Assembly: GCA_030789695.1 (NCBI GenBank)
Contig: CM061142.1
Coordinates: 145,919,637-145,983,636, forward strand
Source of the DNA: Scilla litardierei
Taxonomy: Eukaryota > Streptophyta > Magnoliopsida > Asparagales > Asparagaceae
DNA: 64,000 nt
Direction: 5' to 3'
This document shows, one piece after another, positions 19,769 to 31,499 of this stretch. Position numbers and translations under genes: made by a program. Under the pieces are notes generated by a model. That model was not told the DNA's origin. It did no database searches and was given only the letters and a program-made list of their open reading frames with translations. The first letter of the stretch is position 1; every line of letters starts with the position of its first letter.

Positions 19769-20736
19769 GTAAACAAGAGAAGAAGAACTAAAGCAACAAA
19801 AGGAAACAACGAAGATCAAGAGAGAGAAAGCAAACCAACTGAGGGAATACAGACGATCGCGGAGTGGAAGATCAAAGACGACGGTAGAACACGATCGACA
19901 GCGACGATTAGGAGGAGATCAACGGTTGAAGAAACGAAATCGATCGTTTTTGTAGAGAAAAAAACGAGCGAGAAGTTGAGCAGTCGAAGCGGAGGAGAGA
20001 GAAAATCGACGTGGGGAGTGATAGCGTCGACTGAATATAAAATAGGGAAAATCAATCTGAGCCGTTGGATCTAGGAATCGACGGCTCAGATCAAATCACA
20101 TGAACCGACACAGCAGGAGACCGTTGACTGGAGAACAAAAGTCAGTCGACTGTATGAAGTGATAAAAATAAAGCTCAGAAAGATGGACAGTCGACTTACA
20201 AGTATAATGCAGTCGCATGTCCACTGGACAGTCGATTGACATATACACAACAGTCGGCTGGCCGAGAATTAATACAGATCACAAGAATAACAGAGAACAC
20301 TGTAAAAATTCGATAGAGAGTACAGTCGCCTGATAACTAAATTGCAGTCGCCTGTTAAGCTAACAGTCGACTGTAGAACAGTCATCAGTCGTTGTGCGAA
20401 AGATATCAATTTTCATATGGAGGATATAGAGTAGGGCAGTCGACTGTCAAAAGAAAAACAGTCGTCTGTCCTGGTCCAAAAATGCAATGTGAGATAGAAT
20501 TCCAGAGAATAACAACACTCACCCTAGGACCTATACTCTAATCATAAATACATCTTAAAATCATTATGAAACCAATAAATCCATTGAAACACAAATTACT
20601 CCAATCAACTTCGAAAACTCATGAAATCAAATAAGTCACAATTGCATTTCTTAATCTCATAAAACAATAAAGCACATGAAGAAAGACAATTAAGAATATG
20701 AGCTCAATAAGGAGTTATAGCATGAAAATTGAGCTC
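19769..20736 (-). promoter_or_regulatory. possible internal promoter upstream of the SIRE-like accessory ORF
   Basis: Non-coding space between RNase H and the accessory ORF. From 20470 to 20136 it has about ten copies of the LTR palindrome CAGTCGACTG and variants. In the ORF's direction, CTATTTTATATTC (20045-20033) follows and is TATA-like. The ORF starts about 265 bp further on. This repeats the palindromes-then-TATA order of the LTR. Promoter activity is inference. Confidence 0.5.
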
Positions 20737-23587
20737 CTAGATTTCAGATTCACCCATAATTCCCAATTCTCCACGCAACCTCTCAAATGAATCTTCTTTA
20801 AGAGGTTTAGTGAAGATATCGGCAATTTGTTTTTGGGTTTCAATGTACTCTAAGATGATGTCCTTCTTAGCTACATGATCATTTATAAAATGGTGTCTCA
20901 CGTCTATGTGTTTGGTATGGGAGTGGTGTACCGGATTCTTGGAAAGACAAATAGCACTTTGATTATCAACCATGATAGGATAAGTATCACAATTGACACC
21001 ATAGTCACTAAGAGTGTGTCTCATCCAAAGAACTTGTGCACATGCAAGACCCGTGGTAATATATTCCGCTTCAGTCGTGGATAATGACACCGAATTTTGT
21101 TTCTTAGAGAACCAAGAAACTAAGGAATTTCCTAAGAAATGGCATGTGCCACTAGTAGTTTTCCTGTCGGACTTGCATCCGGCAAAGTCGGCATCACTAT
21201 ATGAGAATAACTCATACGTGCTTAGGGTAAAGTAACCCATAATCTAGGGATTGATTGAGATAACGAAATATTCGTTTAACCGCAATCAAGTGTGACTCCT
21301 TAGGTCTTGCTTGATATCAAGTACATATACATACGGAAAACATGATATCGGGCCTACTAGCGGTTAAGTAAAGTAAGCTACCGATCATACCTCTATATAG
21401 ACGAACGTCTACATCTTTTCCGCTTTCATCCTTGTGTAGATGAGTAGTAGTACTCATGGGAGTCCTTTTGCTTGAAGACGATTCCATCCCGAATCGCTTA
21501 ATAAGCTCCACTGTGAACTTTGTCTGATGTATGAAAGTGCCATTCTCCATTTGTCGAATTTGCAATCCAAGGAAGTAGGTGAGCTCTCACATGTGGCTCA
21601 TCTTAAACTCATCCTTCATAGACTTGGAAAATTCTTGACAAAGATTAAAGTTAGTAGAACCGAAAATAATATCATCTACATAAACTTGAATCAAAAGAAT
21701 GTCATTTTCATAATCTTTAATGAAGAGTGTAGAATCAACTTCTCCCATTTTAAAACCTAAATTCAAAAGAAAGGTCTTAAGGCGATCATACCAAGCTCTA
21801 GGAGCTTGTCTCAATCCATACAACGCTTTCTTAAGTTTGAAAACATGGTTTGGAAATTTCTCGTGAATAAAACCGGGAGGTTGAGAAACATAGACTTCTT
21901 CATTTACAAATCCATTTAAAAATGCACTTTTAACATCCCTTTGAAATAATTTAAAATTCGTATGGGATGCAAAAGATAAAAGCAACCTAATAGCTTCTAA
22001 TCTAGCTACGGGGGCAAAGGATTCGTTGAAATCAATACCTTCCTCTTGCCGGTAGCCTTGAGCTATTAACCTTGCTTTGTTCCGTGTGATTACCTCGTTT
22101 TCATCGGTCTTGTTCTTGAAGATCCATTTGGTCCCAATAGTTTGGTGACCACTTGGAAGAGGTACAAGTTTCCAAACTTCATTTCTCTCGAATTGCGCTA
22201 GTTCTTCTTCCATTGCCACTATCCAAGAGCTATCCTCACAAGCTTCTTAAATGTTCTTTGGCTCAATGGTAGAGACGAATGTGCAATGTGAGAATTCTTC
22301 AATTCTTGATCTCGTTCGAACACCCACACCAATATCTCCAATAATTTGGTTATTGGGATGGTTGCGAACGGTTGGATAAGCTTTGGGTAAACCTGGATCA
22401 CTAGGAACAACTTCAACAACTTCGTTAGAAGTGTTAGTCTCAACAATATTATCATTAATCTTAACATTATTAAGAGAGTCACAAAGAATCTCTACATTAT
22501 CATCATCAACATGAGGAAAGTCAAAATCTTCATAAAAAGATACGTGAAGTGATTCCTCAATCGTTGAAGAAGTTTTGTTGTATATCCGGTAGGCTTTGCT
22601 ACGTGTGGAATATCCAACAAAAATTCCTTCATCGGATCTTGGCTCAAATTTGTCTAAATTACCAAAGGTGTTCTTTATAAAACATTTTGAACCAAAGACA
22701 CGAAAATATTTCACTTGAGGCTTTTTATCATAAAACAACTCAAAACAAGTTTTGTTTGTTCGGGGTCTCACTAGGATCCTATTGAGCACATAACATGCCG
22801 TGTGCACCGCTTCTGCCCAAAATTGTAGTCCTAAATGACTATCATAGAGCATAGTGCGAGCACACTCAATAAGAGTCCTATTCTTTCTTTCTACAACACC
22901 ATTTGTGGTGGTGCATGAGGAAAGAAAAAGTTATGAGTTATCCCGGAGTCATCACAAAACTTAGTAAAAGACTCATTCTCAAATTCTCCTCCATGATCAC
23001 TACGAATAGTGATAATGGTGGATCCTAAAAGATTCTGAATCTTCTTTGCAAATTTGGTAAACTCTTTATGAGCTTCATTCTTATTAGTTAAGAATGAAAC
23101 CCAAGTAAATCTAGAAAAGTCGTCAACGACAACTAGTCCATAATGAGCATTACCTAAAGAAGCGGTTCTAGTTGGCCCAAATAAATCTAGATGTAGAAGT
23201 TCCAGGGGCCTCTTAGAAGTAATCCCTTCTTTAAGCTTAAATGAAGATTTACTTAGTTTACCTCTTTGACAAGAATCACAAAAGTTTTTCTTGTTAAAAA
23301 CAATCTTAGGAAAACCTTTGACTAGATCATGCTTAGCTAACTTATATAAGTGCTTGAAGTGAACCTGACCAAAACGGCGATGCCATAATAGTTGTTCACT
23401 TGTGTTATCAACTAAGCAATGTTCTACGGTTTTAGGCAAGCTTAAATAATAAATATTTTTACGCCTAATACCGGAAAATAAAACATATGAATCACAATCA
23501 ACAATAGTACACAATCCTTCTCCGAAGTTAACCTTGTAACCTTTGTCACAAAGTTGACTTATGGAAATGAGGTTGTGACATAAACCA
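20737..23587 (-). pseudogene. pol of the SIRE-like element, part 2 (integrase, RT, RNase H)
   Basis: Reading right to left: GAG-pre-integrase HHCC (WHRRFGQVHF..CDSCQRGK), integrase core (LHLDLFGP, VVDDFSRFTWV, IRSDHGGEFEN) and the copia integrase tail (FWAEAVHTACYVLNR). RT follows ([16 protein letters not shown], [15 protein letters not shown] at 21682-21671), then RNase H (YSDADFAGCKSDRKTTSG, LSTTEAEY, TKHIDVRHHFIND). Broken by a frameshift near 22890, stops near 22245 and 21585 and another shift near 21300. The last stretch ends at 20737. Part 1 (protease) lies beyond Copia-I at 31500-31733. Confidence 0.9.
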
Positions 23588-23592
23588 CTAAC

Positions 23593-24196
23593 TGAAGGAT
23601 CCTGTCAAAACAGAGTTAGGATCGATAATTAAAGTGGAGACTTACGCTTGCGTATGCGGAACGATAGTCTCGGAACTTTGCCTTCGGATTCGCCACGACG
23701 GATCGAGTCTTCTCACGAACGGAGTAAGGCTACTAATCCACAATCTAAATCTCTATTTTAGATTAAGAACTTGGAAGGAGGGAGAGGAAATATTTCTGCA
23801 GAGCTTCGCTATGAAGAAGATGCATGCATGAATTTCATGCAAATGTGTTAGGAAAATGGCTACCCTTGGGTCTTATTTATAGCCCCCAAGGTAGTTATTT
23901 TAGGGTAAGTTGTTCCTTTGGAACAACTTAATTAAGGTGTACCATGATACATGGCACAATATAAGCTTAAGTTGTACCATATGCATGGTACAACATAAGC
24001 TTAAGATATTCCCCCTTTATTAGCCATATGTCGCATGCACTTATGCATATATAATGCGACTTTCCCGCTCATACAGAGATCCTCTCCGCAAGGGAACAGA
24101 TTCCCTTTGCACACGACTTCGTGTGCGCGACGTTCGAGGTCCGTATTCCCTCGTACATCCCCCACAAGGGTGTACAAACGTCTTCCATATCCAACA
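23593..24196 (-). repeat. 3' LTR of Copia-I
   Basis: 604 bp, paired with 30891-31494. On the minus strand, TATAAATAA lies at 23881-23873. Perfect stems occur, for example TAAGTTGTTCC/TTT/GGAACAACTTA and GTTGTACCAT/ATGC/ATGGTACAAC in + strand letters. Confidence 0.95.
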
Positions 24197-25260
24197 TCTC
24201 CCACTCACACTTGAGGGGATTGTAAGAGAACGTCTTTCCCTTAGTTCTTTCATCTATCATACCGAGAAATAGACCGTGCGACCGTCATGCGCGTAGAGTC
24301 TGTTGTTGTGCACTTGTTAGAGATACACAACGACCTCGAAGGTGCAAAGTTGAGTAGTTCAACGCATGCTTTACCCTAGATTATTTCTTCACATTTCTTG
24401 TACTTTATATTCAACAATTGAATCCCATCTGGATTACAATTGGCTGGCCAGCTTTGAATCATTAAAGTCCAAATGCGAATATGAAATCAATCTTCCTCTT
24501 CTTGCGAACCTTATGATCTTGACTTGATTCGCTTTTCTAACGTGCCCCGCCGAGCCGAATTACCATAGCCCATTAGTAACACGCTAAGATAGCGATCATC
24601 TCGTCAAATCTAAAGGAACCAATTGGAGTCCTTGAGGGTAAGAGTTAAGACCCGTATGGCCTTTGAGTCTCACATAATAGCAAACACTATTGCTACTAAC
24701 TCAGTGGTCAAAATGCATACGTGGTATGAACACGTATTACAACATCACTCCTTTCCCAGGGAGAGTATGTCTTAATGATGTTGTACGGATGAAAGATCAG
24801 ACACCACAGTGCCTATCTTTTGAGTCCCCTTACTACTCAGGAAATATTCCCGGACTCTCATCCTGCATAAGACAGATAGGATTAAAAAATCCAATGAGAT
24901 CTTTATATCCTTGTGATACAGATCTCAGATCTTTTGTAAGCATCCATATGATGCAGATCTTTCATTCGACTATCTTGTTAAAGTCATGACTCTAAATCAT
25001 TCGTCTAATGATTTTGACTTTAAACTAGTCTCATCTCTATCTTATCCATCTGATAAGATAAGGCGGTTGCTCATGTGAGAGAGCCAACCTTAATCTGTCC
25101 GACATACACACAATTCAGCTGAGATTTCAAAAAATGTACACAAACATTTCTTAAGAAATTCATATGCAATGTTGGAAAAAGAACTTATTCTTTTATTAAT
25201 TTTGATCATTTCTTAGACATGGGAATATATATTTGGTACAACTCAGCCCATACGCAATCA
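24197..25260 (-). other. 3' region of Copia-I
   Basis: About 1 kb between the last pol remnant and the LTR. The purine-rich tract at its end (AGTGGGAGA on the minus strand, 24205-24197) fits a polypurine tract. I see no coding sequence. Confidence 0.55.
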
Positions 25261-27960
25261 TTGAGATGATAAGTGTTTATAAAACACATTTCTGGGGATC
25301 GCTTTTGTAAGCTGATCCTCTATCATCTCATGCGTAGATATGTACCTTATGTCTACCTTCTTGGTTTTATCATAGTCTTTTGCAAATCTGCAGTTCCTTT
25401 AAGATACTGCATTATCCTCTTAACCGATTTCCAGTGTTCTTGCCCTGGGTTGGATTGGTAACAGTTTACCATTTCCAACGGCAAAACAGATGTCCAGTCT
25501 CGTACACACCATAGTGTACATAAGACTATCAACTGCACTGGAATATGGAACTTTTTCCATAATTTCCTTTTCCTTTTGGTTCTTTGGACATGATTCCAGA
25601 TATAAATTATCGCATATGCTTATATGAATATCAATGGACTTGCAGTCCTGCATATTAAATCGTTCTAGAACCTTCTTTATATAAGTCTCCTGTGAAAGAG
25701 AAAGAAGTTTCTTCGAACGACTCCTTGAAATCTTAACTCCAAGGATATATGCGGCTTTTCCTATGCCTTTCATCTAAAATACTGATGAAAGCCAAGCCTT
25801 GATACTCATCACAAAGCCCTTGTCATTTCCGGCTATTAAAATGTCATCTACATATAGAGACATAATAACATACTTGCTTTTAATCCTCTTGATATATACT
25901 CAGTTATCTTCATCAAGCATGGAAAAAATCCATTTGATAAGACAACTTCTTGAAATCGTATATACCATTGCCTCGAGGATTATTTAAGACCATATATGGA
26001 CTTACGAAGTTTACAAACCTTATGTTTGTTTCTTTCTTTTACAAACCCTGTTGGTTGTTCCATATAGATCTCCTCGTCCAATTCTCCATTTGAGAAAGGC
26101 AGTCTTTACATCCATCTGATGTAATTCGAGGTATAAGCAAGCTACCATTGCGAATCAAGGTAAAGCGCACAACAGGTGAGAAGTTTTCTTCGTAGTCTAT
26201 CCCTTCCTGTTGCGTAAAACCTTTCGCGACAATGCGAGCTTTATATCTATCTATAGAGCCATCAGCCTTATGCTTGATCTCGAGAACCCATTTGTTCCCA
26301 ATTGCTCTATGTCCTCTGGGTGAGTTAACTAAGTCCCAGACTTGGTTAATCTTTCATGGATTTCAATTCCTCCTTCATCGCTTCCATCCATTTGTCTTTT
26401 GCAGGGCATGATTCGGCATATTTGAGATTCTTCAAGTCCTTGTTGACTCGAATTTAGATCAATTCTAATATCACTCCCACTTGAAATGTTGTTAGAATTG
26501 CTCCCACTTGGATCAATATTCCCGTATGGAATAGGATAATCGTCATTCGTATAATCCATTGGTGAAGGTTGAAAAAGTATTTTCGTTTTCACCAAGAATT
26601 CTCCCACTCGAATGAGGTAATCCTTCTTGATCACAAATCTCAAATAGAGATAAGTCCTGACTTATCTCGCCCTGTCTTGGAAACTCGTTTTCCAAGAAAG
26701 TGACATCCCTCGACTCAAACTCAATTAGCACACCATTGTCTTCCTGACTAACAAAAACATAACCTTTGGAGTTTAATGCGTATCGTTTAAAGATACATTT
26801 CCTTCCCCATGGCCCAAGTTTGCCATACTTATGGGAGGAAATATGTGCGTTGAATGCACAAACGCAAGGTAAAATGTTTAAGTTAGGAGACCTTTGGTTC
26901 CACAACTCATAAGGAGTGGAGCTAACTGATTTCGAGGGTACGCGGTTTAAAATGAAAACGGTTGTCAATAATGCATCACCCCAGAAGGTGATTGGCAAGT
27001 TAGCTTGCGCCATCATTGAACAGACCATTTTTCATTAAAGTCCTATACCTCCTTTCTGCAACACCAATTTGTTGAGGAGTATAAGGCATAGTTACCTGAT
27101 GTACTATGCCTTTTTCATCACAAAGTTCCTTTAAATTTGTTGACTGATATTCACCGCCCCTATCGGTTCGCACGACCTTAATCTTGCGATCTAATTGATT
27201 CTCCACTAAACTCATATAGTTTTTAAAGCAGGTTTAGTGCTTTCAATTTTGTGGGATATCAAATAGATATGACCGAATCGGGTGAAATCATCAATAAAAG
27301 TGATGAAATAGGACTTCCCGCGTCTTGTCTTGACATTCATCGGACCACATATGTCCGAATGGATAAGCTGTATTGGAACCTCGGCCCTTGTGCCGGTTCC
27401 AAACGGCTTGCGACAAGATTTCCTCACAAGGCAATGTTCGCAGGTCGACATTTCAACCTTTGAAACATTGGATAGAAGGCCACGTTTGGCAAGTCTATCT
27501 ATACGCATTGGTCCAATATGACCAAGCCTTGTGTGCCAACAAATTATATTAGACTCATTAGTCAAAATATTTGTCACAAGGAAATTTTCATTACATGAGG
27601 AAACACATTGTACTTATTACAATAAATCCTTTGAAATACAAACCCAGTACCAATAAAGGAATTATTACAAAAATAGGTCCATATTACAAACATGAAGGAA
27701 CCAACTATTAACCAAGACCCATTAAATTGACCACAGTATTAATATTCCTTTGAATATATGGAATGAAGAGAACATCATAAAGTAGGAGAGTGTGGCCGTT
27801 GTCCAAGTCTAGCTTGCAATTCCCAACGCCTTTCTCTACAAAACGTGTGTTGTTTCCTACATTGATCCACTTCATTCCTTGAGTATCCGGTGATACTCCA
27901 CGAAGGACCGTCTGTCCTTTGCTATGTGGTCGGTGGCACCTGAATCAATTATCCCAAAAT
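25261..27960 (-). pseudogene. pol of Copia-I (protease, integrase, RT, truncated RNase H)
   Basis: Protease DSGATDHIA (27946-27920); integrase finger (CWHTRLGHIG..CEHCLVRKS), IHSDICGPM, FIDDFTRFG and VRTDRGGEYQS; integrase tail (FWGDALLTTVFILNRVPSK). RT is decayed with YVDD at 25854-25843, then SSAVDSLMYTMVCTRLDICF and the connection to RNase H (HWKSVKRIMQYLKGTAD). There the sequence jumps to the extreme end of RNase H (DIRYISTHEM..), so the catalytic core of RNase H is deleted near 25390. Several stops and frameshifts (around 27210, 27005, 26540 and 26330) also break it. This copy cannot make active pol. Confidence 0.88.
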
Positions 27961-28871
27961 GGATTAGATTCCACAAGAAATAGTGAACTAGAAACACATA
28001 TGTAACTAGTATTACAAGTTACCTCGTCACTTCCACTCGTACACGAACGAGCATAGTGACCGAGCTTGTTACACTTGAAGCACTTGATCCTTTTCAAGTC
28101 TTTCTTCTTGTGCCATTTCTTGTGCCCACCCTTATGTTTGGGTTCCTTGGTGGACTCAGGTTGCTTATTACGTTCATCAGAAGACTTCGAACAATCTTTA
28201 CGTTTCTTTCCCCCGTGTGAGGAACTAGCAACCATGTGCACTTCTGCACTTGGCTTGGCAGCCGCAAGCCGCTCTTCCTCTAATTCGAGGTGCTTGGAAA
28301 CATCGTTGAAGGTCTTGATGCTCTCATTATGAGTGAGATGCATCTTCATCTGATCCCACCCATTTGGTAGGGAACGTATGACTGCTTGGATTTGTTGCTC
28401 ATCCGTGAGCACATGACCTGCGTCCTTTAACTCTGAGATAAAGTTCGCCATATGTCGCAGATGTTTCCCCATGGAATGATCTGGATGTTTCTTATATGTA
28501 TCGAACTTTATAGTTAAGGCGCGAAGTTTGGACACCGATGTGCCACCGAACTTCTCCTCTAGCTTGGACCATATGTCCATGGCTAGGTCATATTCTCGGA
28601 AGATGCGCATTATGTCATCAGCCATACTGCTTAATAACGTAATGCGCGCTATCTTATTCTTCCGAGACCAAGCATCAAAAGCTTCCTTGTCTCGTCTGTG
28701 TTGGGCCGTAGTGCCCAACTCGGGTTCAATCATAACGTTCTTTAGAGTTTCGAGCACTTCTTGCTCCTCTAGAACGTATTGTATCTTTATGGACCAAAGT
28801 TTGTAATTATCGCCGTTGAGTTTTTCACCTTTGTTTAACTCAGCGACGATATTCTTTGAAGCGGAAGACAT
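27945..28871 (-). CDS. gag of Copia-I
   Basis: 308 codons, open, from MSSASKNIVAELNKGEKL. Copia gag features: LNGDNYKLWSIKIQYVL near the N-terminus, DIWSKLEEKFGG and LRHMANFISELKDAGHV in the middle, a basic linker (HKGGHKKWHKKKDLKR) and one CCHC knuckle CFKCNKLGHYARSC. It ends just before the protease motif, where the frame changes. An earlier in-frame ATG at 28925 is less likely because conserved gag starts at the chosen Met. Gag forms the particle. Being intact, it might still act alongside another element's enzymes. Confidence 0.78.
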   Translation of the reverse strand: MSSASKNIVAELNKGEKLNGDNYKLWSIKIQYVLEEQEVLETLKNVMIEPELGTTAQHRRDKEAFDAWSRKNKIARITLLSSMADDIMRIFREYDLAMDIWSKLEEKFGGTSVSKLRALTIKFDTYKKHPDHSMGKHLRHMANFISELKDAGHVLTDEQQIQAVIRSLPNGWDQMKMHLTHNESIKTFNDVSKHLELEEERLAAAKPSAEVHMVASSSHGGKKRKDCSKSSDERNKQPESTKEPKHKGGHKKWHKKKDLKRIKCFKCNKLGHYARSCTSGSDEVTCNTSYICVSSSLFLVESNPFWDN

Positions 28872-29025
28872 TTTACTTTTAAAATGCTGCAAAAAACACA
28901 AAACCGAAGGTTCGATCAAAAACATTGCATAAAAATTCTTAAAATATAACTCCCACTTGAAATGATAATAGAGTATCCCATTTGGATAGTTCTAAAAATT
29001 CAAATCCCACTTGGAATTATATTAT

Positions 29026-29325
29026 ATTTGATAAGTTACTTTCGAAAAATATTGAAGATGTTGTTCTAGAATCGAAAAGGTCTCTATGATTCCAATCACC
29101 ATCTAGAGCAACCTTCAATATTCCCCCATCACTTATCAAACAATAGTACTCTTATAGTACTAGCAGAGGAAAACAAGTATTTGATAAGTTACTTTCGAAA
29201 AATATTGAAGATGTTACTCTAGAATCGGAAAGGTCACAATGTTTCCAATCACCATCTAGAGTAACTTTCAATATTTCTCCCTCACTTTATCAAATGTTAG
29301 TACTCTTATAGTACTTTGCAGCGGA
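29026..29325. repeat. 153-bp tandem duplication in the Copia-I leader
   Basis: ATTTGATAAGTTACTTTCG begins at 29026 and again at 29179. The two units run in parallel through CTTATAGTACT with scattered substitutions. Confidence 0.85.
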
Positions 29326-29369
29326 AAAGCGTTTTTGAAAACGTATTTTTCAAAACGAATTTAAAATAC

Positions 29370-29610
29370 ATTGGCTAATCTCCGTAGAGTAGAGCACAAC
29401 GTCATAAGTTCATTGGCTAATCTCCGTGGAGTAGAGCACAATGACATGGCTAATCTCGCATGAAGTAGAGCATTACGGCTAATCTTCAAGGAGTAGAGCA
29501 CAATTACATAAGTACATTGGCTAATCTCCGTAGAGTAGAGCACAATGACTTGGCTAATCTCGCATGAAGTAGAGCACTATGGCTAGTCTTCAAGGAGTAG
29601 AGCCCAAGTA
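29370..29610. repeat. GGCTAATCT...AGTAGAGC repeats in the Copia-I leader
   Basis: About seven units of 30-45 bp sharing GGCTAATCT and (G/A)AGTAGAGCA. They alternate between three forms (CCGTAG, CGCATGA and TCAAGG in the middle). Confidence 0.75.
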
Positions 29611-29817
29611 AAAAAAACTTCATTAAAATGTTAGTCCCGTATGAACTAGTCGGCACTGTGGTTAGCCCCGTATGGGCTAATCGACACATTCGAGTTTGAC
29701 CAATGCCCTTTGTCACCCCGTATGGGTCAGTTGACAAATTTGCAGTCGACCCGGACCTTCTGCCAGATTGGTCGACCAAAAACACAAAATTGGTCGACCA
29801 ATATTCGAACTGCAACT

Positions 29818-30390
29818 TCTCCCGGTCAAGGCCTCTGCCCTGACCGGGGCTTGGCCAAAGGCCGGCCAGGGCCTCTGCCCTAGCCGGCCAGGGGGCCTGG
29901 CCCCCTTGGCCAGGGCCGGCCAGGCCCTGGCCTCTGCCAGGGCCTGCCGGCCAGGCCACTGGCCGGAGCCAGGGCTCCTGCCCTGGCCTCGGCCAGGCCC
30001 TGGCCTGAGGCCAGGGCGCCGGCCCTGGCCTCTGCCAGGGCCGGCAGGCCGCTGGCCGGGGCCAGGGCTCCTGCCCTGGCCTCGGCCAGGCCCTGGCCTG
30101 AGGCCAGGGCGCCGGCCCTGGCCTGAGGCCAGGGCGCCGGCCCTGGCCTCTGCCAGGGCCGGCCTGGCCCTGGCAGTGGCCAGGGCGCCGGCCCTGGCCT
30201 CTGCCAGGGCCGTCAGGCCGGCCAGGGCCGGCCCTGGCCACTGCCAGGGCCGGCCTGGCCGGCAGGCCCTTGGCTAAGGCCGGCCACTGCCGGCCTGGCC
30301 ATGGCCGGTCATGGCTTGGCCATGGCCGGCCATGGCCAAGGCCATTCGGCGTTGGCCGGCCATGGCCCCTTTGGCCATGGCCGGCCACCC
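29818..30390. repeat. GGCC-rich palindromic array in the Copia-I leader
   Basis: About 570 bp, very GC-rich, built from GGCCAGGGC, GCCCTGGCC and (towards 30390) GGCCATGGCC words. A frequent unit is CCCTGGC/CTCT/GCCAGGG, a perfect hairpin. Flanking sequence is AT-rich. Open frames of Pro/Gly/Ala/Trp-rich peptides on both strands are by-products of the repeats. Confidence 0.85.
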
Positions 30391-30697
30391 CCTTTGAATG
30401 GGGTTGCCGCACTCATTCCTCCCCCTTGATGGGGTGGTCGCCGGTGGTTATTGGCCGTAGCCAACCCCCTCCACATGAGGAGAGGGGGTGCATGGCCTTC
30501 ATGGCCCATTTGGCCATGGTGCACATGCACCAAATTTCCTCTTACCCGATGGAAATAACTTCCATCATCTTCCTCGATGAAGCACCCGTTCGTCGATGAA
30601 GCACCCGTTCGTCGAGAAATTAGTTATTTCCTAATGGCCGTGTGCCAAAAAAAATGAATAACGTACTACATGAACGGTCGGTTCTTCCCGTCACGGA

Positions 30698-30810
30698 GAG
30701 TTCCTACCATATCCGTAATGATAGGAGACCCTAACGTGAAAAGAACAACCGCTGCGTTCTCTCCGTCACGAAGCGTTCCTACTATATCCGTAATAGTAGG
30801 AGACCCATTC
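30698..30810 (-). ncRNA. two ATCCGTA-loop hairpins in the Copia-I leader
   Basis: TCCTACCAT/ATCCGTA/ATGATAGGA and TCCTACTAT/ATCCGTA/ATAGTAGGA (+ strand letters), about 75 bp apart. The loop is identical. The stem change is paired in the second; in the first it gives a U-G pair in element RNA. Confidence 0.55.
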
Positions 30811-30876
30811 GTGAAAAAGACAACGACTCGTTCGTAGTTTCGACGGGGCGGTGGATTGACCGGGGCGAACCCATAT

Positions 30877-30890
30877 GGCTCTGATACCAA
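30877..30890 (-). other. primer-binding site of Copia-I
   Basis: On the minus strand TTGGTATCAGAGCC, complementary to the 3' end of plant initiator-Met tRNA, adjacent to the 5' LTR. Confidence 0.9.
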
Positions 30891-31494
30891 TGAAGGATCC
30901 TGTCAAAACAGAGTTAGGATCGATAATTAAAGTGGAGACTTACGCTTGCGTATGCGGAACGATAGTCTCGGAACTTTGCCTTCGGATTCGCCACGACGGA
31001 TCGAGTCTTCTCACAAACGGAGTAAGGCTACTAATCCACAATCTAAATCTCTATTTTAGATTAAGAACTTGGAAGGAGGGAGAGGAAATATTTCTGCAGA
31101 GCTTCGCTATGAAGAAGATGCATGCATGAATTTCATGCAAATGTGTTAGGAAAATGGCTACCCTTAGGTCTTATTTATAGCCCCCAAGGTAGTTATTTTA
31201 GGGTAAGTTGTTCCTTTGGAACAACTTAATTAAGGTGTACCATGATACATGGCACAATATAAGCTTAAGTTGTACCATATGCATGGTACAACATAAGCTT
31301 AAGATATTCCCCCTTTATTAGCCATATGTCGCATGCACTTATGCATATATAATGCGACTTTCCCGCTCATACAGAGATCCTCTCCGCAAGGGAACAGATT
31401 CCCTTTGCACACGACTTCGTGTGCGCGACGTTCGAGGTCCGTATTCCCTCGTACATCCCCCACAAGGGTGTACAAACGTCTTCCATATCCAACA
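30891..31494 (-). repeat. 5' LTR of Copia-I
   Basis: 604 bp. TATAAATAA on the minus strand at 31179-31171. Differs from 23593-24196 at two positions. Confidence 0.95.
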
Positions 31495-31499
31495 CTAAC

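Larger units (their letters stand above)
28872..30876 (-). other. repeat-rich 5' leader of Copia-I
   Basis: About 2 kb between primer site and gag, unusually long for a copia element. From the gag side it holds a 153-bp tandem duplication, copies of a GGCTAATCT...GAGTAGAGC unit, a short CCGTATGGG hairpin group (29635-29730), a GC-rich array and two ATCCGTA-loop hairpins. No coding sequence is supported. Confidence 0.75.
23593..31494 (-). mobile_element. Copia-I, Ty1/copia element nested in the SIRE-like pol (7902 bp)
   Basis: Two 604-bp LTRs (23593-24196 and 30891-31494), TGAAGGATCC to ATCCAACA, flanked by CTAAC at 23588-23592 and 31495-31499. The primer site beside the right LTR (TTGGTATCAGAGCC on the minus strand) matches initiator-Met tRNA and fixes the minus orientation. 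I count only two differences between the LTRs, so the insertion is recent. Order from the right: LTR, 2-kb repeat-rich leader, gag, protease, integrase, RT, a damaged RNase H, LTR. I did not assign a copia lineage. Confidence 0.93.

Noticed and set aside
29504..30412. Long Pro/Gly/Ala/Trp-rich reading frames on both strands
   Set aside because: They follow from the GGCC repeat array, where stop codons cannot easily occur. No domain, start context or partner exon supports a protein.
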